From positions 28,337,915 to 28,401,914 of the forward strand of contig NC_081186.1 in the NCBI RefSeq assembly GCF_029867415.1: a DNA stretch of 64,000 nt, read 5' to 3'. Made by a program: the position numbers and the translations under genes. The stretch's first letter is position 1. Each line of letters starts with the position of its first letter. Below are positions 1 to 12,200 of this stretch, in pieces. The notes under the pieces were generated by a model. The model made no database searches. It was given only the letters and a program-made list of their open reading frames with translations, and had not been told where the DNA came from. The DNA is from Vicia villosa. Its lineage: Eukaryota > Streptophyta > Magnoliopsida > Fabales > Fabaceae.

Positions 1-1027
1 TCAAGAACTATTGGTAATGGTAGCTCTCCCTTTATAACTAATTTGTTGTCTATTAGTCAATTAAGTGATAATGGTTATGATACAGTCTTTAATCAAAAGT
101 CTTGCAAGGCTGTAAGTCAGAAAGACGGATCAATCCTTTTTACTGGTAAGAGAAAGAATAACATTTATAAGATTGATCTTTCTGATCTAAAATCTCAGAA
201 AGTAACTTGTCTTCTGTCTGTAAATGATGAGCAATGGGTTTGGCACAGAAGATTGGGACATGTTAGCTTGAGGAGGTTATCTCAACTAAACAAACTCAAT
301 TTGGTAAGAGGACTCCCCAATCTAAAGTTCAACTCAAATGCTCTTTGTGAAGCATGTCAGAAGGGAAAGTTCTCAAAATCTTCTTTCAAAGCTAAAAATG
401 TTATTTCTTCTTCTAGACCTTTAGAACTTCTACATATTGATTTATTTGGTCCAGTAAAAACTGCATCAATAAAGAGGTAAGAAATATGGATTGGTCATCG
501 TAGATGACTACAGCAGGTGGACATGAGTAAAATTTTTAAAACATAAAGATGAAACACATACTGGAATTTTTTATTTTTGTAATCAAGTACAAAATGAAAA
601 GGAATCTAAAATCATTAAGGTTAGGAGTGATCATGGAGGAGAATTTGAGAATCATATCTTTGAGAATTTTTTCAAAGAAAATGGAATCTCTCACAATTTC
701 TCCTGCCCTAGGACACCTCAACAGAATGGGGTTGTAGAACGTAAAAATAGAACATTACAAGAAATGGCTAGAACAATGATTAATGAAGCTAATATTTATT
801 GCTAAGCATTTTTGGGCAGAAGCAGTGAACACCGCATGCTATATTCAAAAAAGAGTGTCCATAAGACCTATTCTTGAAAAGACTCCTTATGAATTATGGA
901 AAAATAGGAAACCTAACATTTTATATTTTCATCCATTTGGTTGTACTTGCTTTATTCTTAAAACTAAAGAACATCTGAACAAGTTTGATTCTAAGGCTAA
1001 AAAATATTTGATGCTAGGATATTCTGA
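1..1027 (+). pseudogene. Ty1/copia polyprotein fragment: GAG-pre-integrase and integrase core (SIRE/Maximus-like)
   Basis: This is a piece of a copia polyprotein that would cut and join element DNA into the host chromosome. The GAG-pre-integrase zinc domain is open from 43 to 480: WHRRLGH, CEACQKGK and the start of the core, HIDLFGP. The core continues in another frame with VDDYSRW, SDHGGEF and QQNGVVERKNR, so the D, D and E catalytic positions are recognisable. It ends with the usual ELWKNRKPNI and GYSE motifs. Breaks: a frameshift at about 478, a stop where W is expected at about 525, and a second frameshift at about 785. Gag upstream lies outside the window, and RT and RNase H are absent because the sequence changes to a Ty3/gypsy gag at about 1027. 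The motif wording is closest to the SIRE/Maximus lineage from memory. It is certainly copia; the lineage is less sure. Confidence 0.9.
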
Positions 1028-4000
1028 ACGGGTTATTGATTGTGCCGAGAATCTGAAGGTGAGATATGGTACTCACATGTTGGCTGAGGAGGATAATGAC
1101 AGGTGGGTTGCTACTAAAGCTGAACTAGATGCCGATGGTGGAGCAATTACTTGGGATGTATTCAAAAGGGAATTTATAAGGAGATACTTTCCTGAAGATG
1201 TTCGGGGAAGGAAGGAGATCAATTTTTTGGAGCTAAGGCAGGGTAATAGGACTGTTCCTGAGTATGCTTCTAAGTTTGTGGAATTGGCTAAGTACTACAC
1301 CCACTACAACAATGATGAGGCAACTGAATTCTCGAAGTGTATCAAATTTGAAAATGGTCTACGGGATGAGATTAAGCAAGGTATTGGATATTAGAGGATT
1401 CGTAGATTTGCAGACATGGTGGATTGCAGTAGAATCTTCGAAGAGGATAACATTAAGGTGAAGTCAGCTCACTGTCGCGAGTTGGTTGACGAGAGAGGTA
1501 AAAAGCCTATGGATAGAGGTAAGCCATATGGTAAGGGAAATCCTAAAGCTGGTGATTGGAAAAGGCCTAGTGGGGGAGACTTGTGCTTCTGTTAGGTGCT
1601 ATAACTGTGGTGAAACTGGACATCGTAGGAATGAGTGCAAGAGAGGAGAGAAGAAGTGCTTCAAGTGTGGTAAGGAGAGTCATATTGATGCCGAGTGTAG
1701 AATGAAGATTGTGACTTGCTACAATTACGGTGAAGAAGGTCATATCAGTCCACAGTGCACTAAGCCAAGGAAGAATCAAGCTGGTGGTAAAGTGTTTGCA
1801 TTGTCTGTGTCAGAGACTACTCTTGAGGATCGATTGATTAAAGGTACGTGTATTATCCATGACACACCTTTAATTGCAATTATAGATACTGGAGCGAATC
1901 ATTCGTTTATTTCATTGGATAGTGCTAAAAGATTGAATTTGGAAATATCTTATATAAATGGAAGAGTTGTTATTGATACTCCTGCGTCGGGTTCAGTAAC
2001 TACCTTGTTTGCTTGTTTGAATTCTCTGATTGACATTTTTGGTAAGGAGTTCAGAATGGACTTAGTGTGCCTTCCGTTGGAACAACTTGATACTATCCTG
2101 GGAATCAACAGGTTGGAATTCAACCAGGTTCATATCAATTGTTTTACGATGACAGTTATTTTTCCTGAAGCCGTTGGTGTTGAGGACTTGGCGATAACTA
2201 CTAGACAAGTGGACGAGGCGGTTAAAGACGGGGCTACTGTGTTTATGTTGTTTGCGTCAATGGAAGTGAAAAAAATGCGGTGAGTAGTGAATTCTGGTAG
2301 TACGTGACTTTCCGGAAGTTTTCCCAGAAGATGTTAGAGAGTTGCCACTTTAGAGAGAAGTAGAGTTTGCTATTGAGTTGATTCTTGGAACTGGTCCTGT
2401 GTCGATGGCGCCTTATCGTATGTCAGTATCTGAGTTGGCTGAATTAAGTAGTCAATTAGAAGAGTTGCTTAAAAAGGAATTTATTCGCCAGAGTGTTTCG
2501 CCATGGGGTGCGCCGGTGTTGTTAGTAAAGAATAAGGAGGGCTCCATGAGATTATGTATGGATTATAGACAGCTGAAAAATGTTACTATCAAGAATCGAT
2601 ATTCGTTTCCGAGGATTGATGATTTGATGGATCAACTAGTTAGAGCAAGTGTATTTAGTAAAATTGATTTAAGGTATCATCAGATTCGTGTGAAAGCGGA
2701 CGATATTTAGAAGACTGCGTTTAGAACAAGGTATGGTCATTACGAGTATACAGTGATGCCATTTGGAGTGACTAATGCACCTAGTGTTTTCATGAAGTAT
2801 ATGAATAGGATCTTTCATCCTTATCTTAATAAATTCGTTGTGGTGTTTATCGACGACATTATGATATATTCCAAGAGTGAAGAAGATCATGCGAAACATC
2901 TAAGAGTTGTATTAGAATTGTTGAAAAAGAAGAAGCTTTATGCTAAGTTGTCGAAGTGTGAGTTTTGGTTAAGTGAGGTAAGCTTTCTTGGTCATTTAAT
3001 TTCCAAGAACGGTATTTCCATTGATCCCACGAAGGTAGAAGCGGTATCTCAGTGGGAAACTCCGAAGTCAGTTTCAGATATTCGTAGTTTTCTTGGTCTT
3101 GCAGGTTACTACATAAAGTTTATAGAGGAATTTTCAAGGTTAGCCTTGCCGTTAACTAAGTTGACTAGGAAGGGTCAAGCATTCATTTGGGATTCGAATT
3201 GCGAAGAAGGATTCCAAGATTTAAATTGGGTATGCTGAAGCTGACAAGTGGTATTCTTGATGAGATTAGAGCAGGTGACAAAGTTGATGTTGAGTTGGTT
3301 GATAGATTGATTTTGATTAATCAAGGTAAAGGAGGTGATTTCTGAATTGAGGAAGAGTACTCTTGAAGAAGGATGCCGTAGTGGATTGAGTATTCATCCT
3401 GGTGCTACCAAGATGTGTCATGATTTGAAAAAGTTGTTTTGGTGGTCTGGAATGAGGAAAGAAATTGCTGAGTTTGTTTATTCTTGTTTGACTTTCCAGA
3501 AGTCAAAAGTTGAGCATCAGAAGCCGTATGGAGTTATGCAACCTTTGTTTATTCCGGAATGGAAGTGGGACAACATATCGATGGATTTTTTTTGTTTACC
3601 GAGGAAAATCAAGAATTGTGAAGCTATTTGGGTTATCGTGGATATATTGATGAAGTCTGCTCACTTTATACCGATGAGAATGGATTATCAGATGGAGAAG
3701 TTAGCTCAGTTGTATATTGAGAAGATCATTAGTCTACATGGTATTCCTTCGAGTATTGTGTCTAATAGAGATCCAAGATTCACATATAAGTTCTGGGAAG
3801 GTTTGCAGAACGCTTTGGGTACTAAGTTGAGATTGAGTCCTGCTTACCATCCGCAGACTGATGGTCAGACAGAGAGAACGATTCAATCGTTAGAAGATTT
3901 GTTGTGTGCTTGTGTGTTAGAGAGAGGTGGTGCTTGAGATATTTATCTACCTTTGATTGAGTTTACCTACAACAATAGTTTTCATTCGAGTATTGGTATG

Positions 4001-4617
4001 ACCCCGTTTGAGGCTTTGTATGGTAGTAGGTGTAGGACGTCATTATGTTGGTATGAGTCTGGTGAAAGTGCTGTGATTGGACCAGAAATTGTTCAATAGA
4101 CTACAGAAAAGATCAAGATGATTCAGGAGAAGATGAAAGCTTCTTAGAGTCGTCAGAAGAGCTATTATGATAAGAGGCGGAGAACTCTTGAATTCCAAGA
4201 GGGAGATCATGTATTTTTGAGAGTTACTCCTATGACTGGTGTTGGTTGAGCGCTGAAGTCAAGGAAATTGACGCCATATTTTATTGGTCTATTTTAGATT
4301 ACGGAAAGCGTGGGAGAAGTGGCTTATTGTATTGCTTTACCGCCGATGCTTGCGAACTTGCACGATGTGTTTCATGTGTCGCAGTTGAGGAAATACATTG
4401 CGGATCCTTCTCATGTGATCCAAGTGGATGATGTACAGGTGAAAGACAATCTGACCCTTGAGGCATTGCCTATGAGAATTGAAGAACGAAATCGAAACAG
4501 TTACGTGGTAAAGAGATAGCTTTGGTCAGAGTAGCTTGGGGAGGACCAGCAGGTGCTAACGTTACCTGGGAGCTGGAGAGTCAGATGAATGAATCCTATC
4601 CTGAACTCTTTACTTGA
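1028..4617 (+). pseudogene. Broken gag-pol of a Tekay-type element (RNase H deleted)
   Basis: This is a relic of the polyprotein that packages and copies the element. In order: gag retrotrans domain (to about 1400), zinc knuckles CYNCGETGHRRNEC, a second CCHC knuckle, and a third with C to Y at its second cysteine (CYNYGEEGH) at about 1600-1760; protease DTGANHSFI (about 1890); RT from about 2380 with [11 protein letters not shown] (about 2850); integrase zinc and core (about 3350-3930) with [12 protein letters not shown]-terminal [17 protein letters not shown]; and a short chromodomain-like tail ending in SYPELFT. Compared with the intact 1460-residue relative there are stops at about 1392, 2710, 3936, 4098 and 4144, several frameshifts, and a deletion at about 3226. 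That deletion removes the whole RNase H domain plus the linker, and a second small loss lies at about 3330. It is non-functional, and its age is clearly greater than that of the intact copy. Confidence 0.9.
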
Positions 4618-4646
4618 GGTACGTTTTTGAGAAAGAAAACTCTTTT

Positions 4647-4658
4647 AGTGGGGAGAGT
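4647..4658 (+). promoter_or_regulatory. Polypurine tract of the decayed Tekay element
   Basis: The purine run TAGTGGGGAGAGT lies directly before the LTR start TGTAACAC. The intact relative has the equivalent AGTGGGGGAGAGT next to its own 3' LTR. This is the usual plus-strand DNA primer site. Confidence 0.75.
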
Positions 4659-5490
4659 TGTAACACACCATATTTTCCATTATTTAATTTAATTAGATTT
4701 GAAATTAATTATTTGAATTATTTGGTATTTTATTGGATTAAGGGAGAAATTGTGAAAATAATGCTGCTGGGCCAGTGTCGTGATTAGTAGAGGGGAGGTG
4801 CTAAGTGTTAGGCCTTACTAAAGTTGGATTTTATTATATTTTAATAAAACAAGGAAATAAGGGGAAATAAGAAATTAGAAAGCAAAAGAGGAGAATAGTA
4901 AAAGAACGTGAAAGAACCAAAAGAAGAGGAGAAGAACATCCAAGGGCATTTGGCTAAGATAAGGGGTGACAATCCATTTAGCCTATATTATTAGTTTAGA
5001 TATGATAGAACTTATTTATGTGTATTGTTCATGTGGATTGAATGTTTAGATTTTGGGATTTTTGGAGTTTTGAAAGTTTAGGTTGTTTGGAGTGATTTGA
5101 TGAAATTAATGGAATGATGAATGTGTTTGGTATTAAATGAACCCTAAAAAGTGTTGGAATTGTGTTAGGATATGTTATTTGGTGATGTTTTTGTATGGGA
5201 ATCGTTTTAGTGCGATTAGGTTGGAATTGGGAGAAGAGGGTTGCCAAAATCGCACAGCAGAAATTTTGGTTCTGGTGCGGAGCACCGGGCGGACGAAACG
5301 GAGCGACGGGCGAGCGTGCGTCCACACGTCTCAGTCGGGCGAGCATAGCGGGAAAAGGGATGTCACGCTACTGCCTCAGAGCGTCGGGCGAGCCAATTTA
5401 GGCGCTGGGCGAAAGAGCCCAGTTTTGCAACTTTTATTTTTCGTATCTTTTGAACCGTAGGTCCAATTCAAGTGCCATTTTGGGCATTGT
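4659..5490 (+). repeat. 3' LTR of decayed Tekay element, first part
   Basis: It starts TGTAACACACC right after the polypurine tract and matches, with divergence, the start of the solo LTR at 29880-32100 read on its minus strand. It contains a GC-rich block (about 5275-5425) with several copies of CGGGCGAGC. The match breaks at about 5490, where an Ogre-type LTR starts. The rest of this LTR lies at about 20457-21459. Confidence 0.75.
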
Positions 5491-6965
5491 TGTTGCACCC
5501 CATTTTTTACCACTAAGATCTCACCATATCCCTGGTAATAGGTTCACCACCATTATCATTATCATCATGCATATATCACCATTATCATTATCATTATGCA
5601 CATATCATTTGCTAACCAAAAAATACAAAAATTGTTGTTTGTTGCTTGTGTTCTAGGACAGGAGACTGATCAAGAGAAGACTAAGCAAATTATGGTTCTG
5701 AGGCCCACAAGAAAGTTCAACATTCTCCTATGATTCAAGGGGTTCTCTCACCAATATCTAAGTCCAAGGATAGCCCAATGCAAGATCAATCACCTTCAAG
5801 ATCACCTAAAACTCCAAATTAGGGTTTTGATCTAATTCCATTGGAAAGTTGACTTTTAATCAGGACATGCCTCCAAGGCTCAAACCATGATTAAAGGGCA
5901 TCCAAATCAACATTATTTTCCATTCACATCATTCATTTGAAGAGGAGAGCTTGATTCATATGGAAATCATAAAACTGCAATTCATTTAGAAAAAGTCAAT
6001 TGTGTGGGTCAACCATTGACTTTTGAGAAAAATGCTCAATTATGAAATTTTGAGGATTCAAATCATCATCATATGATTATTGAAGACATTTGGCCAAAGA
6101 AAATCAAGGAAATTCATCAAGATTAAAAAGTCAAAATTAGGGTTTTTAAGTGAATTTGACCTAATTTTGGGAACTCCAAATTTTGCCTACAAACTCAAAA
6201 ATCTCCAAACATAAAAGTTGTAGATCTTGATCAAACAAACAACTTATCACAATGAACATTTCTTCAAAAAATGATTATTTTGAGAGATTTGGAATGTTGA
6301 AGATTATGTTCCAGAAAACTTAGAAATTTTTTAAGTGATTTCACTTAGATTTTTCTTAACTTTATGGCCATTTTTCTCCATGATCCCAAAGGAGTTTGAG
6401 GAAACTTTTAACAAGGGACTTGAAGTATGTACCAAGGGCTTTCCAAAGAGACCAATAGCATGAAAATCCATGGCTTAAGCTAGGAGATATGATTTTATGA
6501 AGAAGGCTCCATGAACACTTGAAAAATGAAGATGAACATGAAGAACAAGTTTGAATTTTGTTCAAATCTGCAAGAATCTTCAAAGTACAGACCCTATAAC
6601 TTATTTAAGAGGACATAATCAGAATATTACACACTCTTTAGGGCTATGATCCAAGTGCTTAAGCCATTAACCATTGAATCATTCTATTTCAAGCATAAAG
6701 TTCACACTTCCATTTTGAAAGAAGCTTTAATCCAGCCACTCTTGCATTGAGCCTCTAGACATGTTTCTTCTGCACCAAAAGCACTACAAACACCACAAGC
6801 AAGCTCCCAATATTCAGAATAAATTCATGGAAGCATGCTTGATCCTTGTACTTCTCCATTGAAACCATAACTTTCTCATTTTTCACAAACAAGCAATGTG
6901 GTACAAGTATCACATGTGAACTCAAACTTCTGAGTTTTTTCCCTCCACAAACCCTAAATTATTCC

Positions 6966-6973
6966 TATAAATA
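6966..6973 (+). promoter_or_regulatory. TATA box of the Ogre-type LTR
   Basis: TATAAATA lies in the context CCTATAAATATAGG, about 1475 bp into the LTR. The two related LTRs have a TATA box about 1570-1590 bp from their starts, so the position is conserved in the family. Confidence 0.6.
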
Positions 6974-7293
6974 TAGGCCCTTGCCTCTTGGATCAAACAC
7001 ACCAGAATTCTCCAAGTCACCTATTGTTAGAACAAGATTGAGAATCTATGTTCAGAATCTGGTTTTGATGATAATGAACATATAATTTGTGAGTAACAAT
7101 TTTATTACTAATGGTTTCATTTAGTGTGAAGATATTATGTTATAAATCCTATACAGGATTCATTAGGATAAGAGTACAATAAATACATCTGAAACATCCA
7201 GAAGACTGACAAAGCTAAACATCATTCATCAGATGTTCTAATTAAGAGCATATCAAGTAAAGCCAAAGACCACAGATCAGAATTAAGAGAAGC

Positions 7294-9222
7294 TGTAACA
7301 CCCCTCTAATAACCCGCGGCAATTAAACAATTATTAATCAGAGTAAACATGTAGAGAGGCATCACAATTACATAAATTAATAAATAATACACACGTTCGG
7401 CACCTGTCATGCATTTACTGAAAAACACCTGAGATCATAACTCATTAATCAATTTCATGTTTTACACAGCGGAAATACTTCATCAAGTCAAACATCCATC
7501 ATCAATGTATAAGACTTAAAATAACAAAACAAATAGAGTTATAATCAAACTCCAAAACAAACGTGTTCCCAGTGTTACATCTACCAGAGCATGACACCGA
7601 CACTATAACTAAAAACCGACTTATGAGCTAATCCTCACCAAGTCGCGCCGCTATCCTCAATCTGAAAATGACAACAAGTAAGGGTGAGTCTCATCACAGT
7701 TAACCAATGTTATTGCATCATAAATAATAACATATCATAGTGATATCATTCACCAACTGTTTCATATTCAGACAAATCATCATTCACACATCCACAGATA
7801 AACAGGCAAGTCATCTTAAAACATACACCATCATGTTATAAACAAATCATGCACATGTATGAAACTGACACTATGCATGTGGTACCAAACATCACCAGTG
7901 GACATCATCCACCGACCGATCTATCATCATCCAGATACGGCCCTGCCAGCACAGATTCCACACAATGGGAATCTTGCCCTTCACTGCATCCTCTCATCTT
8001 TAGGATACAGCCCTCAACTATGATTATGAATGCATGCAACACATATATATATATAACATACCAACATCATCATCTCACTATGAGTAGCATCATCTTTACT
8101 CATACAACATCATACATCATCATCATCAAGTATGCCCAAATATATGTACAATTGCATCATTCAAATAAAATCATATATCAATCAATCATACGATTTATCT
8201 CATCTTAATCGTCATAAATTAGATCTCATTTCAACAGATCAGCATTTCAAGAGTTACTCATCACTGAATTCTTAAAAATCACAAAACAGCAAAACTCTGC
8301 ATGTCACGCTGGCCATACGCGTACCATACGCGTACCAGCAGAGTCAGAATTTCACAAAACACACACACCATACGCGTATCATACGCGTACGGGCAGAAGC
8401 ACAATTTCAGACAAAACATACACACCATACGCGTATCATACGCGTATGGACAGAACTCTATTTCCACACAAAACAACATCATACGCGTATCATACGCGTA
8501 CCAACAGAAGGGCACATTCTGATGCACCATGGGGAGCGTACCATACGCGTACCACACCCCCCATACGCGTACCGTACGCGTATCATACGCAAATGGGCAG
8601 CAGTTCACAGAAACCTGCAACTTACCCATTCGTCTTCCTCGCGAATCCACCTGCACAGTCTGCGATTTGGGTCTAAAAACCAGAAAATTCATCTCATAAC
8701 AGCATACGAATTCACCCAGAAACTACAGTATATGATCCAATAATCAATTTCGTTCATTATACTCTAGATCTACTCAGTTATTAGGGATTTATCAGTCCAA
8801 AATTTCAATCCAAAAGATGAACACAACACAGAACATGGAAACCATTGATCAAAACAATACTACCAATCTATACTATTACCTATAACACGATAATAGAGAT
8901 TAAATGGAGAGTCTCCCCTTACCTTAGACAATTGTTCTTGATCCTTGGTCTCTCCCTCTACAGTTCTCCTTCTCGTTCTTCGTGTTCTCAACCCTCTGTT
9001 CTTTCACGTTCTTCCTTTCTTCTAAAAATCCAATTGTTTTATGAAAAATAATAATAATTTAGTAAAAGGATTATAAAATCACCCTCCCCCTTTTACTATT
9101 TACTCATATGGCCCAAATACCATAAACCATTATTTATTCATTATTTTCACAAAATCTTTATAATTCTAATTATTAATTTAATATTCCAATTAAATTAATA
9201 TTAAAATTATACGGGTGTTACA
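7294..9222 (-). repeat. 3' LTR of the complete Tekay element
   Basis: It is nearly identical to 13762-15678. The visible differences are a 2-bp change in a TA run near 8045, scattered substitutions, and an extra palindrome unit in the array near 8570. On its sense (minus) strand it starts TGTAACACCCGTAT and ends ATTAGAGGGGTGTTACA. Confidence 0.95.
8313..8592. repeat. Palindrome-doublet array in the 3' LTR (ACGCGT core)
   Basis: The self-complementary 10-mer ATACGCGTAT, or its one-base variants ATACGCGTAC and similar, occurs as close pairs about 14 bp apart at about 8313, 8369, 8426, 8480 and 8536-8592. The pair-to-pair distance is about 54-57 bp. The spacer sequences have diverged much more than the palindromes. 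The array makes spurious reading frames on both strands with a repeated YAY/VRVWYAYG-like peptide; I do not regard these as genes. Confidence 0.85.
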
Positions 9223-9236
9223 ACTCTCCCCCACTA
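9223..9236 (-). promoter_or_regulatory. Polypurine tract of the complete Tekay element
   Basis: On the minus strand the run AGTGGGGGAGAGT immediately precedes the 3' LTR start. This is the normal primer for plus-strand synthesis. Confidence 0.85.
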
Positions 9237-9264
9237 AAAGAGTTTTCGTCCTCGAAAACATACC

Positions 9265-12200
9265 TCAGGTAAAAAGTTCTGGATAAGAGTCCTTCATCTG
9301 ACTCTCTAACTCCCAGGTAACATTGCCTTCAGCTGGTCCTCCCCAAGCCACTCTGACCAAAGCTATTTCCTTGCCTCGCAATTGCTTCAGTCTTCTATCT
9401 TCAATCCTCACAGGTAAAGTCTCAACCGTCAAGTTATCTTTCACCTGTACATCATCTACTTGGATCACATGGGACGGATCCGAAATGTATTTCCTCAACT
9501 GAGACACATGAAATACATCATGTAAATTTGCAAGCATTGGCGGTAGAGCGATACGATAAGCCACTTCTCCCACTCTTTCAGAAATTTGGAATGGTCCAAT
9601 AAAACGCGGAGTCAACTTCTTTGACATCAATGCTCGCCCAATTCCCGTCATAGGAGTAACTCTCATAAACACATGATCTCCCTCTTGAAACTCAAGTGTT
9701 TTCCTCCTTTTGTCGTGATAACTCTTCTGACGACTCTGAGAAGCCTTCATCTTCTCCTGAATCATTTTAATCTTCTCTGTAGTCTGTTGTACAATTTCTG
9801 GACCAATCACAGCACTCTCACCAGATTCGTACCAACACAACGGCGTCCTACACCTCCTACCATACAAAGCCTCAAACGGAGCCATACCGATACTCGAATG
9901 ATAACTATTGTTGTAGGTAAACTCGATCAAAGGCAGATAACTATCCCAAGTACCTCCTTTTTCCAACACACAAGCCCGCAACAAATCTTCTAATGACTGA
10001 ATTGTCCTCTCAGTCTGTCCATCAGTCTGCGGATGATAAGCAGAACTCAATCTTAGCTTAGTACCCAAAGCTTTCTGCAAACCTTCCCAGAACTTAGACG
10101 TAAACCGCGGATCTCTGTCTGACACGATACTTGAAGGAATACCATGCAGACTCACTATCTTCTCAATATACAATTGAGCCAGCTTCTCCATCGGATAATC
10201 CATTCTCACCGGTATAAAATGTGCAGACTTCGTCAACCTGTCTACCACGACCCAGATAGCTTCACAATTTCTGACAGTTCTTGGCAAACCCGACACAAAA
10301 TCCATTGAGATGCTATCCCACTTCCACTCAGGAATAAACATCGGTTGCATCAACCCAGACGGTTTCTGATGCTCAATCTTTGACTTCTGGCAAGTCAAAC
10401 AAGAATACACAAACTCAGCAATTTCCTTCTTCATTCCCGGCCACCAAAACAACTTCCTCAAATCATGGTACATCTTGGTAGCACCAGGATGAATGCTCAA
10501 TCCACTACGGTGTCCTTCTTCCAAAATACGCTTTCGGAGTTCAATAATATCAGGAACACAAACTCGGTCACCAAACCTCAATATACCATTCCCGTCGACT
10601 CTAAATTCACTACTCTTGCCTTGATTAACCAAAGTCAATTTATCAATCAATTCCACATCAACTTTTTGACCTTCTCTAATTTCTTCAAGAATGCCACTAG
10701 TCAGCTTCAGCATACCCAATTTGACACTAATAGGAGTACCTTCACACACTAAACTCAAGTCTCTGAATTGCTCAATCAAATCCAATTCCTTCACCATTAG
10801 CATAGACATATGCAAGGTCTTCCTACTCAAAGCATCAGCAACCACGTTTGCCTTACCCGGATGGTAATTCAAACCAAAATCATAATCCTTCAGAAATTCT
10901 AACCACCTTCTCTGCCTCATGTTCAACTCTTTCTGATCAAAGAGATACTTCAGGCTCTTATGATCACTGAACACCTCAAATCTCGAACCATACAAATAGT
11001 GTCGCCACAACTTCAACACAAAAACCACAGCTGCTAACTCCAAATCATGAGTCGGATAATTCCTTTCATGCACTTTGAGTTGTCTTGACGCATAAGCGAC
11101 CACCTGTTGATTCTGCATCAATACACCACCTAAACCCATTAGTGATGCGTCACAATAAACCACAAATGATTCTGTCGGATTCGGAAAAATCAAAATAGGA
11201 GCACTAGTCAACCTCCTCTTCAGCTCTTGGAATCCTTCCTCACACTTTGCATCCCAAATAAAAGCTTGTCCCTTCCTGGTTAGTTTAGTTAACGGTAATG
11301 CTAACTTTGAAAACCCTTCAATGAATTTTCTGTAGTAACCTGCAAGACCAAGAAAACTACGAATCTCTGACACTGACTTCGGAGCTTCCCATTGAGACAC
11401 AGCTTCTATCTTTGTAGGATCAACAGCAATACCATTCCTAGAAATCACATGTCCAAGAAAACTGACTTCTTCCAACCAGAATTCACACTTCGACAGTTTG
11501 GCAAAAAGTTGCTTCTCTTTCAACAGCTCCAACACAGTTCTGAGATGTTCCGCATGTTCTTTCTCACTCTTAGAATATATCAGGATATCATCTATAAATA
11601 CCACCACAAACTTATCGAGATACGGATGAAAAATCCTGTTCATGTATTCCATAAAAACACCAGGTGCATTAGTAACTCCAAACGGCATTACAGAATACTC
11701 ATAATGTCCATACCTCGTTCTAAAGGCAGTCTTCTGAATATCGTCGTCTTTCACACGAATCTGATGATACCCAGACCTCAGATCAATTTTACTAAATACA
11801 CATGCCCCAACCAACTGATCCATCAAATCATCAATCCTCGGCAATGGATACCGATTCTTGATAGTAACCTTGTTCAATTGTCTGTAATCTACACACAGCC
11901 TCATCGAACCCTCTTTCTTCTTTACCAACAACACAGGCGCACCCCACGGCGAAACACTAGGACGAATAAATTTCTTCTCAAGTAATTCCTCTAACTGCTT
12001 CTTCAGTTCAGCCAATTCAGACGGCGACATACGATACGGCGCCATCGACACTGGACTAGTTCCCGGAACCAAATCAATAGAAAACTCCACTTCTCTTTCC
12101 GGTGGCAATTCATTCACCTCTTCTGGAAAAACTTCTGGGAACTCGCACACAACAGGCAATTCGCTACTCGCCACTTTCTCCTTCACATTCATCAATGCAA

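Noticed and set aside
5029..5460. Overlapping frames of 105-107 codons on both strands in the GC-rich LTR block
   Set aside because: Inside the decayed Tekay LTR, overlapping on opposite strands, no family.
8313..8592. CRISPR-like look: palindromic repeats at regular spacing
   Set aside because: It is inside a plant retrotransposon LTR, repeats are 10-24 bp and degenerate, spacers are related to each other, and no cas genes are present.
8279..8692. 137-codon minus frame and overlapping plus frames with repeated YAYDTR/SYAYG peptides
   Set aside because: By-product of the ACGCGT palindrome array. Frames are open on both strands simply because the repeat unit lacks stops.
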